From Actinomycetales bacterium (GTDB lineage Bacteria > Actinomycetota > Actinomycetes > Actinomycetales > Actinomycetaceae): a DNA stretch of 7,782 nucleotides. Location: assembly GCA_022838965.1 (NCBI GenBank), contig JALHDK010000088.1, forward strand, positions 1 to 7,782. The letters run 5' to 3'. The position numbers were made by a program, and so were the translations under genes. Each line of letters opens with the position of its first letter. Position 1 is the first letter of the stretch. The notes under the pieces were generated by a model. That model made no database searches. It was not told the DNA's origin and saw only the letters and a program-made list of their open reading frames with translations. Shown here in pieces: positions 1 to 6,057 of this stretch.

Positions 1-102
1 AAGCTCGCGCCCCGGGACGGGCGCGGCCTGCGGGGGCGCCGCCTCCGCGGCGGCGCGCCGCTCCCGTTCACGCAACTCCCTGCGGGTGAGCGGTTCGGTC
101 AC
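1..102 (-). CDS. N-terminus of an unidentified protein downstream of nadD (partial)
   Basis: The reading frame opens with GTG at 102 and stays open for 34 codons to base 1, where the window cuts it. It begins [18 protein letters not shown] and continues as an Ala/Pro-rich stretch. The GTG overlaps the TGA stop of nadD (GTGA, bases 99-102), which suggests translational coupling. The TRRELRERE start followed by a low-complexity charged and Ala/Pro segment is common at the N-termini of actinobacterial membrane or cell-envelope proteins, and a gene of this kind often follows nadD in Microbacteriaceae; that part is from memory. The function cannot be read from 34 residues. No membrane segment is reached before the edge. 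Confidence 0.6.
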   Translation of the reverse strand, partial: MTEPLTRRELRERERRAAAEAAPPQAAPVPGREL

Positions 103-740
103 GCCCGCACCCCCTGGAGCCCGGGCCGGGCGGCTGACCCTGCCCTCCGGTACAGGCGGTACTTCGCGATGTACTGGACCACCCCGTCCGGGACCAGGTA
201 CCAGACCGGCGAACCCGCCGCGACGCGGTCACGGCACGCGGTCGAGGAGATCGCCAGTGCCGGCACCTCGAGCAGGGATACTCCCCGGGTGGGCAGCCCC
301 TCGTCATCGAGGTGGTGGCCCGGGCGGGTCACGCCCACGAAGTGGGCGAGCGAGAACAGCTCCGCCGCATTCTTCCATTCGAGGATCTGGCTGAGCGCGT
401 CGGCGCCGGTGATGAAGAACAGCTCGTCGTCGGGCATCTGCTCATGGAGATCGCGCAGGGTGTCGATGGTGTAGGTCACCCCCGGGCGGTCGATGTCCAC
501 ACGCGAGACGGTGAAGCGGGGATTGGAGGCGGTGGCGATCACTGTCATGAGGTAGCGGTGCTCCGCTGATGTGACCCCGCGATCGAGCTTGAACGGCTGC
601 GCGCCGGTGGGCACGAAAATCACCTCATCGAGGTCGAACACGTCCTGGACCTCACTGGCCGCCACGAGGTGTCCGTGGTGGATCGGATCGAAGGTGCCAC
701 CCATGACTCCCACGCGGCGGCGACCGCTGGCGGAGGGCAT
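99..740 (-). CDS. nadD: Nicotinate-nucleotide adenylyltransferase NadD
   Basis: This is a cytosolic enzyme that joins nicotinate mononucleotide and ATP to give deaminated NAD (NaAD) and pyrophosphate, a core step of NAD synthesis. The protein has 213 residues, normal for the family. The nucleotidyltransferase signature [11 protein letters not shown] is at residues 14-24, with the two ATP-binding histidines. FITGADAL lies near 109-116, and the second signature, ISSTACR, is at 164-170. The ATG at 740 overlaps the last base of the upstream small gene's stop (TGATG). No Shine-Dalgarno sequence is evident in front of it, so translation is probably coupled to that gene. Its stop overlaps the GTG of the next gene. 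Codon use is strongly GC-biased, like proA and proB, and the sequence looks actinobacterial. The assignment is secure. Confidence 0.96.
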   Translation of the reverse strand: MPSASGRRRVGVMGGTFDPIHHGHLVAASEVQDVFDLDEVIFVPTGAQPFKLDRGVTSAEHRYLMTVIATASNPRFTVSRVDIDRPGVTYTIDTLRDLHEQMPDDELFFITGADALSQILEWKNAAELFSLAHFVGVTRPGHHLDDEGLPTRGVSLLEVPALAISSTACRDRVAAGSPVWYLVPDGVVQYIAKYRLYRRAGSAARPGLQGVRA

Positions 741-895
741 CAGTGACGGGTGTTGACGTTACGGAACGCGAAGGTGACGAGGAGCAGGAAGAGGAGCACC
801 ACCAGCGCGATGACACCGTACATGACCGGGTGCACGGGCAACTGGTTGACCACCTCGTGGCCACCGCCCTCAAGAACGAGGAGACTGGACTTCAT
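740..895 (-). CDS. Small single-pass membrane protein between proA and nadD
   Basis: A 51-residue protein. I chose the ATG at 895 because a clear GGAGG sits five bases in front of it; the frame itself is open further upstream, to 931. Residues 1-24 are soluble and mixed. Residues 25-43 ([19 protein letters not shown]) form one strong membrane segment, followed by a short basic tail, FRNVNTRH. No signal-peptide cleavage site is apparent, and the topology is probably N-out/C-in from the basic tail (inference). Similar short proteins with one helix and a tail like FxYRDVxxRH sit between proA and nadD in Microbacteriaceae, from memory, so this looks like a conserved but uncharacterised lineage gene. 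It lies 45 bases after proA and overlaps the nadD start by one base. Confidence 0.75.
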   Translation of the reverse strand: MKSSLLVLEGGGHEVVNQLPVHPVMYGVIALVVLLFLLLVTFAFRNVNTRH

Positions 896-940
896 CTGAA
901 CCTCCGCTGCGTGACGCCACCAGTTTCGCACAACCGGGCG

Positions 941-2215
941 TCATTCGCGGATCTGCCCCTCGCCCTCCACGAGCCAGGTGGTGGTGGTGAGCTCGGCGAG
1001 GCCCATGGGCCCGCGGGCGTGGAGCTTCTGCGTCGAAATCCCGATCTCCGCGCCCAGGCCGAACTGGCCGCCATCGGTGAACCGCGTCGAGGCGTTCACG
1101 ATGAGGGCGGCCGCATCCAGCTCGCGTGTGAACCGTGCCGCGGAGGCGAGCGACGACGTCACGATCGCCTCGGTGTGCCCGCTCGACCAGCGCCGGATGT
1201 GGGCGATCGCCGCGTCCAGGTTCTCCACCACGCGCACGGCGAGATCGAGGGAGAGGTACTCCGTCTCCCAGTCCTCGTCGGTGGCCGGCACGGTGGGCAC
1301 ACCCGCGAGCGCCGTCGCAGTCTCATCGGCGTGGAGGGTCACCCCCGCGGCCGCAAGGTCGGCGGCCACGAGCGGGAGAAATGCGGGCGCCGCGTCACGA
1401 TGCACCAGCAGGGTTTCGGCCGCGTTGCACACGCCGGGCCGCTGGACCTTGGAGTTGAGGACGATGCGCCGCGCCATCTCGAGGTCGGCGTCCGCGTCGA
1501 CGTAGACGTGGCAGTTGCCGGTGCCGGTCTCGATGGCAGGCACGGTGGACTCGCGCACCACCGTCTGGATCAGGTCCGCTCCCCCCCGGGGCACCAGGAC
1601 GTCCACCAGCCCGCGGGCGTGCATGAGGGCGACGGCGCCCTCGCGGCCGTACGCGTCGATCGACTGCACCAGGTCCCGCGGGAGGCCGCAGCCGGCCAGG
1701 GCGTCGGCCAGGACCCGCACGATGACGGTGTTCGTCCGCGCGGCCGCCGACCCGCCCCGCAGGATGACGGCGTTCCCTGACTTGAGCGCGAGGCCCGCGG
1801 CGTCGACCGTGACGTTGGGGCGGGCCTCGTAGATCATGCCCACCACGCCCATGGGGACGCGCACCTGCCGGAGGCGCAGACCGTTCGGCAGGGTGGACCC
1901 GCGGACGACCTCGCCCACCGGGTCCGGCAGGGCGGCCACCTCCCGGAGCGCCGCCGCGATGCCGTCGATCCGGGCGGCGGTGAGGGTGAGTCGATCAACC
2001 AGCCCGGGCTTCATGCCGGCGGCCCGGCCGGATTCCACATCGAGGGCGTTGGCCGCGAGCACCTCCTCCGCCTGCGCCACGAGAGCGTTGGCCATCGCGT
2101 GGAGAGCGGCGTCCTTCGCCGAACGGGTGGCCCCGGCGAGCGCGTGGGACGCGGCCTTCGCCCGGCGGGCGATATCGGTGACGGCGGCGACGGTGTCGGT
2201 GGGGGCGCTGTTCAT
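941..2215 (-). CDS. proA: Gamma-glutamyl phosphate reductase ProA
   Basis: This is the second enzyme of proline synthesis: it reduces gamma-glutamyl phosphate with NADPH to glutamate-5-semialdehyde, which cyclises to pyrroline-5-carboxylate. From the ATG at 2215 it has 424 residues, normal for this aldehyde dehydrogenase-superfamily member. Visible motifs are the [20 protein letters not shown] stretch near 127-146, the ILRGGSA loop near 151-157, and the catalytic cysteine in [15 protein letters not shown] (Cys263). The conserved C-terminal [20 protein letters not shown] is near 378-397. The frame extends upstream to 2284, but that start would overlap proB and add a non-conserved segment, so 2215 is preferred. 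The Shine-Dalgarno sequence is weak. The gene follows proB after 31 bases, forming a proBA pair. Codons are highly GC-rich and the protein is actinobacterial in style. Confidence 0.96.
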   Translation of the reverse strand: MNSAPTDTVAAVTDIARRAKAASHALAGATRSAKDAALHAMANALVAQAEEVLAANALDVESGRAAGMKPGLVDRLTLTAARIDGIAAALREVAALPDPVGEVVRGSTLPNGLRLRQVRVPMGVVGMIYEARPNVTVDAAGLALKSGNAVILRGGSAAARTNTVIVRVLADALAGCGLPRDLVQSIDAYGREGAVALMHARGLVDVLVPRGGADLIQTVVRESTVPAIETGTGNCHVYVDADADLEMARRIVLNSKVQRPGVCNAAETLLVHRDAAPAFLPLVAADLAAAGVTLHADETATALAGVPTVPATDEDWETEYLSLDLAVRVVENLDAAIAHIRRWSSGHTEAIVTSSLASAARFTRELDAAALIVNASTRFTDGGQFGLGAEIGISTQKLHARGPMGLAELTTTTWLVEGEGQIRE

Positions 2216-2246
2216 GGGGAACAGCCTAACCGCGGCCGCGGCGTCG

Positions 2247-3386
2247 TCAGGAGACGCCCGCTCTGCGGACGGGCGCCAGGTCATCCCGGTGGACCACCGG
2301 CCGGGCGTGCATCTCGTCCATCTCGACGCGAAGCTGCACGGTCGACCGCCCCATCATGCGGGCCACGTCGTCGGAATCGAAGCTCGAGAGCCCGCGCGCG
2401 ACCACGCACCCGTCAGGACCCACCAGCTCGATGGGGTCGCCGGCCTCGAAGACGCCCTCCACGCGGGTGATGCCCGCGGCCAGCAGCGAGCGCTTGCCCG
2501 TGGTCACCGCGTCCACCGCCCCCTGGTCGAGGACGACGTGACCGCGGGCTCGCGCCGCCCAGGCCAGCCACAGCCGGCGGTTCGAGCGGCGGTGGTCGAC
2601 GACGTCGAACCAGGTGCCGACCTCGTGGCCGAGCAGGGCGTCAGCCACCCTGTCGGCGCTGGTCAGCAAGGTGGGGATGCCGGAGTGCGTGGCGATCATG
2701 GCGGCGTCCACCTTGGTCGCCATCCCACCGGTCCCGACGTGCGACCCCCGGCCCGTGACGTCGTACTCGGCGAGTTCCTCGGCGTCCCGCACCCTGCTCA
2801 CCAGCCGGGCGGCCGGATCGCTGGGCCGGGTGGTGTAGAGCCCGTCCACATCGGTCAGCAGCACCAGGACCTCGGCCGCCACGAGGTTGGCGACGAGCGC
2901 GGCCAGCCGGTCGTTGTCCCCGAACCTGATCTCGTCCGTCGCGACCGTGTCGTTCTCGTTGACGATCGGAACCACGCCGAGTTCGAGCAGGCGGCTCAGC
3001 GCGCGGCGGGCATTGCGGTAGTGCTGGGGGCGGATGAGGTCCTCGGCGGTGAGCAGCACCTGACCGACCGTCAGCCCGTACCGGGCGAACGCCGCGGTGT
3101 ACTGCGCGATGAGCAGCCCCTGACCGACGGATGCGGTGGCCTGCGAGGTGGCGAGGTCCTGCGGGCGGCGCGCGAAGCCCAGGGGCCCGAGGCCAGCCGC
3201 GATCGCACCCGACGTCACGATGACCACCTGGTTGCCGCGGAGCCGGCGGGCGGCGACGACGTCGACCAGTGCCTCCAGGTAGGCGACGTTGAGGGCCCCG
3301 TCCGGCAGGGTCAGCGAGGAGGACCCGACCTTCAGCACGAGCCGCCGCGCACGCACGACGTCGCTGCGCGTGTTGACGGGGTTCAT
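2247..3386 (-). CDS. proB: Glutamate 5-kinase ProB (kinase plus PUA domain)
   Basis: This enzyme phosphorylates glutamate with ATP to give gamma-glutamyl phosphate, the committed and normally proline-inhibited step of proline synthesis. The labile product passes to ProA, encoded next. From the ATG at 3386 it has 379 residues. The amino-acid kinase domain shows KVGSSSL (19-25), the glycine loop SGAIAAG (59-65), NENDTV (143-148), [12 protein letters not shown] (155-166), [10 protein letters not shown] (176-185) and GTGGMATKV (218-226). A C-terminal PUA domain spans about 275-360. An alternative GTG start at 3425 lies 18 bases after obgE and would add 13 residues that do not look conserved; neither start has a strong Shine-Dalgarno sequence. 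Codon bias is strongly GC3, matching proA. The function is secure and the exact start less so. Confidence 0.95.
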   Translation of the reverse strand: MNPVNTRSDVVRARRLVLKVGSSSLTLPDGALNVAYLEALVDVVAARRLRGNQVVIVTSGAIAAGLGPLGFARRPQDLATSQATASVGQGLLIAQYTAAFARYGLTVGQVLLTAEDLIRPQHYRNARRALSRLLELGVVPIVNENDTVATDEIRFGDNDRLAALVANLVAAEVLVLLTDVDGLYTTRPSDPAARLVSRVRDAEELAEYDVTGRGSHVGTGGMATKVDAAMIATHSGIPTLLTSADRVADALLGHEVGTWFDVVDHRRSNRRLWLAWAARARGHVVLDQGAVDAVTTGKRSLLAAGITRVEGVFEAGDPIELVGPDGCVVARGLSSFDSDDVARMMGRSTVQLRVEMDEMHARPVVHRDDLAPVRRAGVS

Positions 3387-3443
3387 GGTGACATTATCCG
3401 CGTCCCGGGCGCCCGCCCGGTCCACGTCCTGCAGTGGTGGCCG

Positions 3444-4946
3444 TCACTCCGCCCCCGGATCCGTCCACAGCCCGGATTCCCGTTCGGTCCAGAGCTCCTC
3501 GCGGGCCCGGGTCTTCGCGTCCATGCGGTTCCGGTACTCGCGACGGCGCTCGCGCCGCGAGGGCCGGTCATCCTCCTCCAGCCGAGCGTCGGTGCCTCGA
3601 GGTCCGAGGAGCTCCGGCCCGGTCATCAGGGTCGGCTCCCAGTCGAACACCACGCCGGAGTCCTCCGGACCGATCACGACCATGTCACCGGGCTTCGCGC
3701 CGATGCGGAACAGCTCCTCCTCGATCCCGATCCGCGCGAGCCGGTCGGCCAGGTATCCGACCGCCTCGTCGTTCGCGAAGTCGGTCTGGCGGACCCACCG
3801 CTCCGGCTTCTCCCCCCGCACCTGGAAGTAGGGGCCCTCGGGGCCGGTGCGCCGCGTGACCGTGAAACCGGCGTCGTCGACCGGCCGCACGAGGACGCGG
3901 GGAGCCGCGGGTGCCGCCGTCCGCCGTCGCGCCTCGTCGACGACGGCGGCCAGCCGGTGCGTCAGCTCGGCGAGACCCTCGTGGGAGACCGCCGACACGA
4001 GGTGCACCTCCAGGCCCCGCTCGCGCAGCTCGGGGGCGACGAGCTGCGCCAGCTCCCGGGCCTCCGGCACGTCGATCTTGGTGAGGACGGCGATCCGGGG
4101 CCGCGCCATCAGGGGCACCCCGGCCTCGAGGCGGTCCGCGTAGGCGGCCAGCTCGGCCTCGATCGCGTCGAGGTCGGAGACGGGGTCCCGGTTCGGCTCG
4201 AACGTGGCGCAGTCCAGCACGTGCACGATGACGGCACACCGCTCGATGTGGCGCAGGAACTCGAGCCCGAGGCCGCGACCCTCCGACGCCCCCGGGATGA
4301 GGCCGGGAACATCGGCCACCGTGAACCGCCTGTCCCCCGCCGAGACAACTCCCAGATGGGGAATCAGCGTGGTGAACGGATAGTCGGCGATCTTCGGCCG
4401 GGCGGCTGAAACGCGGGAGATGAAGGTTGATTTGCCGACATTCGGAAGGCCGATGATTCCCACGTCCGCCAAAAGCTTCAGCTCCAACGTGATCCAGCGC
4501 TCCTCGCCAGGGATGCCCGGTTGCGCGAAGCGGGGGGTTTGGCGGGTCGCCGTGGCGAACCTCGCGTTGCCTCGGCCGCCCATCCCTCCCTTGGCGACGA
4601 TGAACGAGGCCCCGTCCTCGACGAGATCGGCAAGGATCTCGATGGTTTCCGCGTTCCGGACGATCGTGCCCACCGGGACAATGATCTGCACGTCCTCAGA
4701 GTCTTTTCCCGTCCGTTTACCCCCCTCGCCGTGACCGCCCCGTTTCGCCACATGGTGCTGGCGGTATTTGAGGTCAAGCAGCGTCCGCCGGTCCCGGGAG
4801 GCCCGTATGATCACATCCCCCCCCCGTCCGCCGTCGCCGCCGTCGGGCCCTCCGTGCGGAACAAACTTCTCCCGCCTAAAGCTGACGCATCCGCTCCCGC
4901 CGTCGCCCGCCTTGACGTAAATCTTCGCTTCGTCGATGAATTTCAT
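3444..4946 (-). CDS. obgE: Obg-family GTPase ObgE, apparently chimeric (proteobacterial N-half, actinobacterial C-half)
   Basis: Obg is an essential GTPase that binds the large ribosomal subunit and acts in 50S assembly and stress responses. The frame gives 500 residues. Residues 1-158 are the glycine-rich Obg fold. The G domain has G1 GLPNVGKST (166-174), G3 DVPG (212-215), G4 TKID (289-292) and a G5-like SAV (318-320). An OCT domain covers about 345-430, followed by a charged tail to 500. Up to about residue 183-200 the sequence is Desulfobacterota-like: MKFIDEAKIYVKAGDGGSGC, and a GxPNxGKST loop instead of the actinobacterial GxPSAGKSS. From SAGDRRFTVADVPGLIPGAS onward it is actinobacterial, including the OCT domain and long tail that deltaproteobacterial Obg (about 340 residues) lacks. 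GC content rises at the same place. The ATG at 4946 has AGGA about nine bases upstream. The family call is certain; whether the whole ORF exists in one genome is doubtful. Confidence 0.9.
   Translation of the reverse strand: MKFIDEAKIYVKAGDGGSGCVSFRREKFVPHGGPDGGDGGRGGDVIIRASRDRRTLLDLKYRQHHVAKRGGHGEGGKRTGKDSEDVQIIVPVGTIVRNAETIEILADLVEDGASFIVAKGGMGGRGNARFATATRQTPRFAQPGIPGEERWITLELKLLADVGIIGLPNVGKSTFISRVSAARPKIADYPFTTLIPHLGVVSAGDRRFTVADVPGLIPGASEGRGLGLEFLRHIERCAVIVHVLDCATFEPNRDPVSDLDAIEAELAAYADRLEAGVPLMARPRIAVLTKIDVPEARELAQLVAPELRERGLEVHLVSAVSHEGLAELTHRLAAVVDEARRRTAAPAAPRVLVRPVDDAGFTVTRRTGPEGPYFQVRGEKPERWVRQTDFANDEAVGYLADRLARIGIEEELFRIGAKPGDMVVIGPEDSGVVFDWEPTLMTGPELLGPRGTDARLEEDDRPSRRERRREYRNRMDAKTRAREELWTERESGLWTDPGAE
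4340..4400. other. Probable chimeric junction between two genomes inside obgE
   Basis: Gene content, protein type and base composition all change here. G+C is 46 of 60 in 4261-4320 and 38 of 60 in 4361-4420, and the contrast widens further out on each side. The interval encodes PKIADYPFTTL and the following LGVV (residues about 184-201 of Obg), a stretch nearly identical in Obg across phyla. That makes it a natural place for an assembler to cross from one organism to another, or for homologous recombination. The frame is kept, as expected if the crossover is at homologous codons. The exact base cannot be fixed because the two parents would share this stretch. Confidence 0.75.
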
Positions 4947-5152
4947 AGGCTCGTCCTGGCCTTACCTGTGCAACCTTAGGATGGACGCAACGATGTCATG
5001 GTGGATGAAAGAGATATGAGCCGCGCCGGCTTTATGACGGCCCGGGTGCGCTGCGTGCGGCGGCCGTATCCTGCGATCGGTCGTTCCGTCACCGGTAAGA
5101 TGATTCTCTGCTGAATAGGGATGGGTATGAATCCGGGATTCCGGCCCGCCGG
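4947..5152. other. 206-base intergenic gap between the cold-shock gene and obgE
   Basis: No convincing gene is seen on either strand. On the minus strand, just after the cold-shock stop, there is a small GC-rich inverted repeat (GAATC-CCG-GATTC, about 5130-5142) without a following T-run, so I do not call it a terminator. Nearer obgE I find no pair of good -35/-10 boxes. An AGGA about nine bases before the obgE ATG is the likely ribosome site. The gap is long for this otherwise tight cluster, so it could hold a promoter or an mRNA structure that I cannot resolve by eye. Confidence 0.4.
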
Positions 5153-5368
5153 CTATATCTTACGCACGTCCACGGCGGCCGGACCCTTCTGATCCTGCTT
5201 GATTGCGAATTCGACCTGGTCACCCTCCGCCAGAGTTCGGAATCCCTCCGAGAGGATGGCTGTGTGGTGGACAAACACATCATCCCCCGAGCTCCGGGAG
5301 ATGAAACCGAACCCCTTCTTGTCGTTGAACCACTTGACCACACCGGTTTCGCGTCCGTTCTCAACCAT
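5153..5368 (-). CDS. Cold-shock domain protein (CspA family)
   Basis: A 71-residue single cold-shock domain that binds single-stranded RNA or DNA and is expected to act as an RNA chaperone in the cytosol. The whole fold is visible: [15 protein letters not shown] near the N-terminus, RNP1 KGFGFI at residues 18-23, RNP2 VFVHH at 31-35, and the terminal strand [10 protein letters not shown]. Aromatic binding residues W13, F20, F22, F32 and H34 are present. A near-perfect AAGGAGG lies 11 bases before the ATG at 5368, which fixes the start. The gene sits 39 bases after rpmA and could be cotranscribed with rplU-rpmA. Its place between rpmA and obgE is less usual than direct rpmA-obgE adjacency. Composition matches the L21/L27 side, not the proBA side. 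Which csp paralogue it is cannot be said. Confidence 0.95.
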   Translation of the reverse strand: MVENGRETGVVKWFNDKKGFGFISRSSGDDVFVHHTAILSEGFRTLAEGDQVEFAIKQDQKGPAAVDVRKI

Positions 5369-5379
5369 TGAACCGTTCT

Positions 5380-5386
5380 CCTCCTT
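5380..5386 (-). promoter_or_regulatory. Strong Shine-Dalgarno of the cold-shock gene
   Basis: The minus strand reads AAGGAGG, fully complementary to the 16S rRNA tail, 11 bases before the csp ATG. It is the strongest ribosome site in the window. It suggests this gene is translated at a high rate within the rplU-rpmA transcript. Confidence 0.85.
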
Positions 5387-5407
5387 GAAATCAAAGGGCC
5401 AAGGCCG

Positions 5408-5665
5408 CTACGCCGCGGCGTAAACACTGACCTTTTTCCGCCTTTTATCGAGCCGTTCGAATTTGACGAAACCGTCGATCTTCGAATAAATGGTGTAGTC
5501 CTTTCCAAGACCTACGTTGTTTCCGGGATGAAATACGGTGCCGACCTGCCGAACGATGATGGAACCGGCATGGATCTTTTCGCCTCCGTAAGCCTTGACG
5601 CCCCGTCGCTGGGAGTTGCTGTCCCTTCCGTTCCGGGAGCTTCCCTGTCCCTTCTTGTGTGCCAT
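5408..5665 (-). CDS. rpmA: 50S ribosomal protein L27
   Basis: L27 is a large-subunit protein whose N-terminal tail reaches into the peptidyl-transferase centre. The 85-residue product begins [16 protein letters not shown], the mature-type N-terminus of Gram-negative bacteria, without the cleaved leader found in Firmicutes. The family signature continues with [17 protein letters not shown] (27-43) and [14 protein letters not shown] (45-58). The C-terminus is KKVSVYAAA. The start at 5665 follows the rplU stop by 12 bases, with GGGGTAGGA just before it, so the two are cotranscribed. The basic, Lys-rich protein and moderate GC content fit the Desulfobacterota-like side. The assignment is secure. 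Confidence 0.97.
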   Translation of the reverse strand: MAHKKGQGSSRNGRDSNSQRRGVKAYGGEKIHAGSIIVRQVGTVFHPGNNVGLGKDYTIYSKIDGFVKFERLDKRRKKVSVYAAA

Positions 5666-5677
5666 GATTCCTACCCC

Positions 5678-5989
5678 TTACAACGATATTTCTCTGATCT
5701 TCAGGCTGGTCAACGGTTGGCGATGGCCGGTCTTTTTCCGGTAGCCTTTTCGTTTTTTCGTCTTGAAGACGGTGATCTTGTCTCCCTGGGTCTGGGCAAG
5801 GATCTCACCGACCACCTTTGCGCCTTCCACGATGGGTCTGCCGATCCGGACGTCCCCCTCTTTCTCCACCATCAGAACCTGGTCAAAAGGGACCGAATCC
5901 CCCTTCTCGCCATGGATCCTCTCAATGGAGATCACATCGCCTTCGGACACCCTGTGCTGTTTCCCGCCCGTTTTGATGACTGCGTACAT
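5678..5989 (-). CDS. rplU: 50S ribosomal protein L21
   Basis: L21 is an early-binding large-subunit protein that contacts 23S rRNA. The product from the ATG at 5989 has 103 residues and starts [18 protein letters not shown], the normal L21 N-terminus. The C-terminal signature [16 protein letters not shown] is at 76-91. An in-frame ATG six codons upstream (6007) exists, but its codons contain the GAAGAGGA that serves as Shine-Dalgarno for the 5989 start, and MKRIFN is not typical of L21, so I take 5989. It is first in a transcript with rpmA and probably csp, and a sigma70-type promoter lies just upstream. The assignment is secure. Confidence 0.97.
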   Translation of the reverse strand: MYAVIKTGGKQHRVSEGDVISIERIHGEKGDSVPFDQVLMVEKEGDVRIGRPIVEGAKVVGEILAQTQGDKITVFKTKKRKGYRKKTGHRQPLTSLKIREISL

Positions 5990-6021
5990 GTTGAATATCC
6001 TCTTCAAAATTTTGACTGCGA

Positions 6022-6051
6022 ACCATAACGAAAAGGAATAACCTTTGTCAA
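6022..6051 (-). promoter_or_regulatory. Sigma70-type promoter of rplU-rpmA
   Basis: On the minus strand a perfect -35 box TTGACA (6046-6051) is followed by an 18-base spacer and TATGGT (6022-6027), which matches the -10 consensus at four of six positions. It sits in the only gap between the radical SAM stop and rplU. Transcription would start near 6015, giving a leader of about 26 bases before the chosen L21 start. That leaves little room for a structured leader of the kind known for some ribosomal-protein operons. The call is by consensus only. Confidence 0.65.
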
Positions 6052-6057
6052 GAAATT

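Noticed and set aside
743..1780. A 345-codon plus-strand frame antisense to proA and the small membrane gene
   Set aside because: Compositional shadow rich in Arg, Gly and His, opposite a ProA with its catalytic motif intact.
1836..4409. An 857-codon open frame on the plus strand, antisense to proA, proB and obgE
   Set aside because: The three opposite genes have full family motifs. Long antisense frames are expected in very GC-rich DNA with strong third-position bias, and this translation shows no recognisable domain. It also ends close to where the high-GC part ends.
4976..4999. A seven-residue minus-strand ORF (MTSLRPS) upstream of obgE, as a possible leader peptide
   Set aside because: It has no ribosome site, no regulatory codon run and no terminator hairpin after it. 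ORFs of this length are expected by chance.
5118..5152. GC-rich inverted repeats just after the csp stop, as a possible terminator
   Set aside because: The stems are about five base pairs and no T-run follows on the transcribed strand, so this does not meet the intrinsic-terminator pattern.
5089..5508. A 139-codon minus-strand frame overlapping csp in another frame
   Set aside because: It overlaps the cold-shock gene and the end of rpmA in a different frame; both of those are clear family members.
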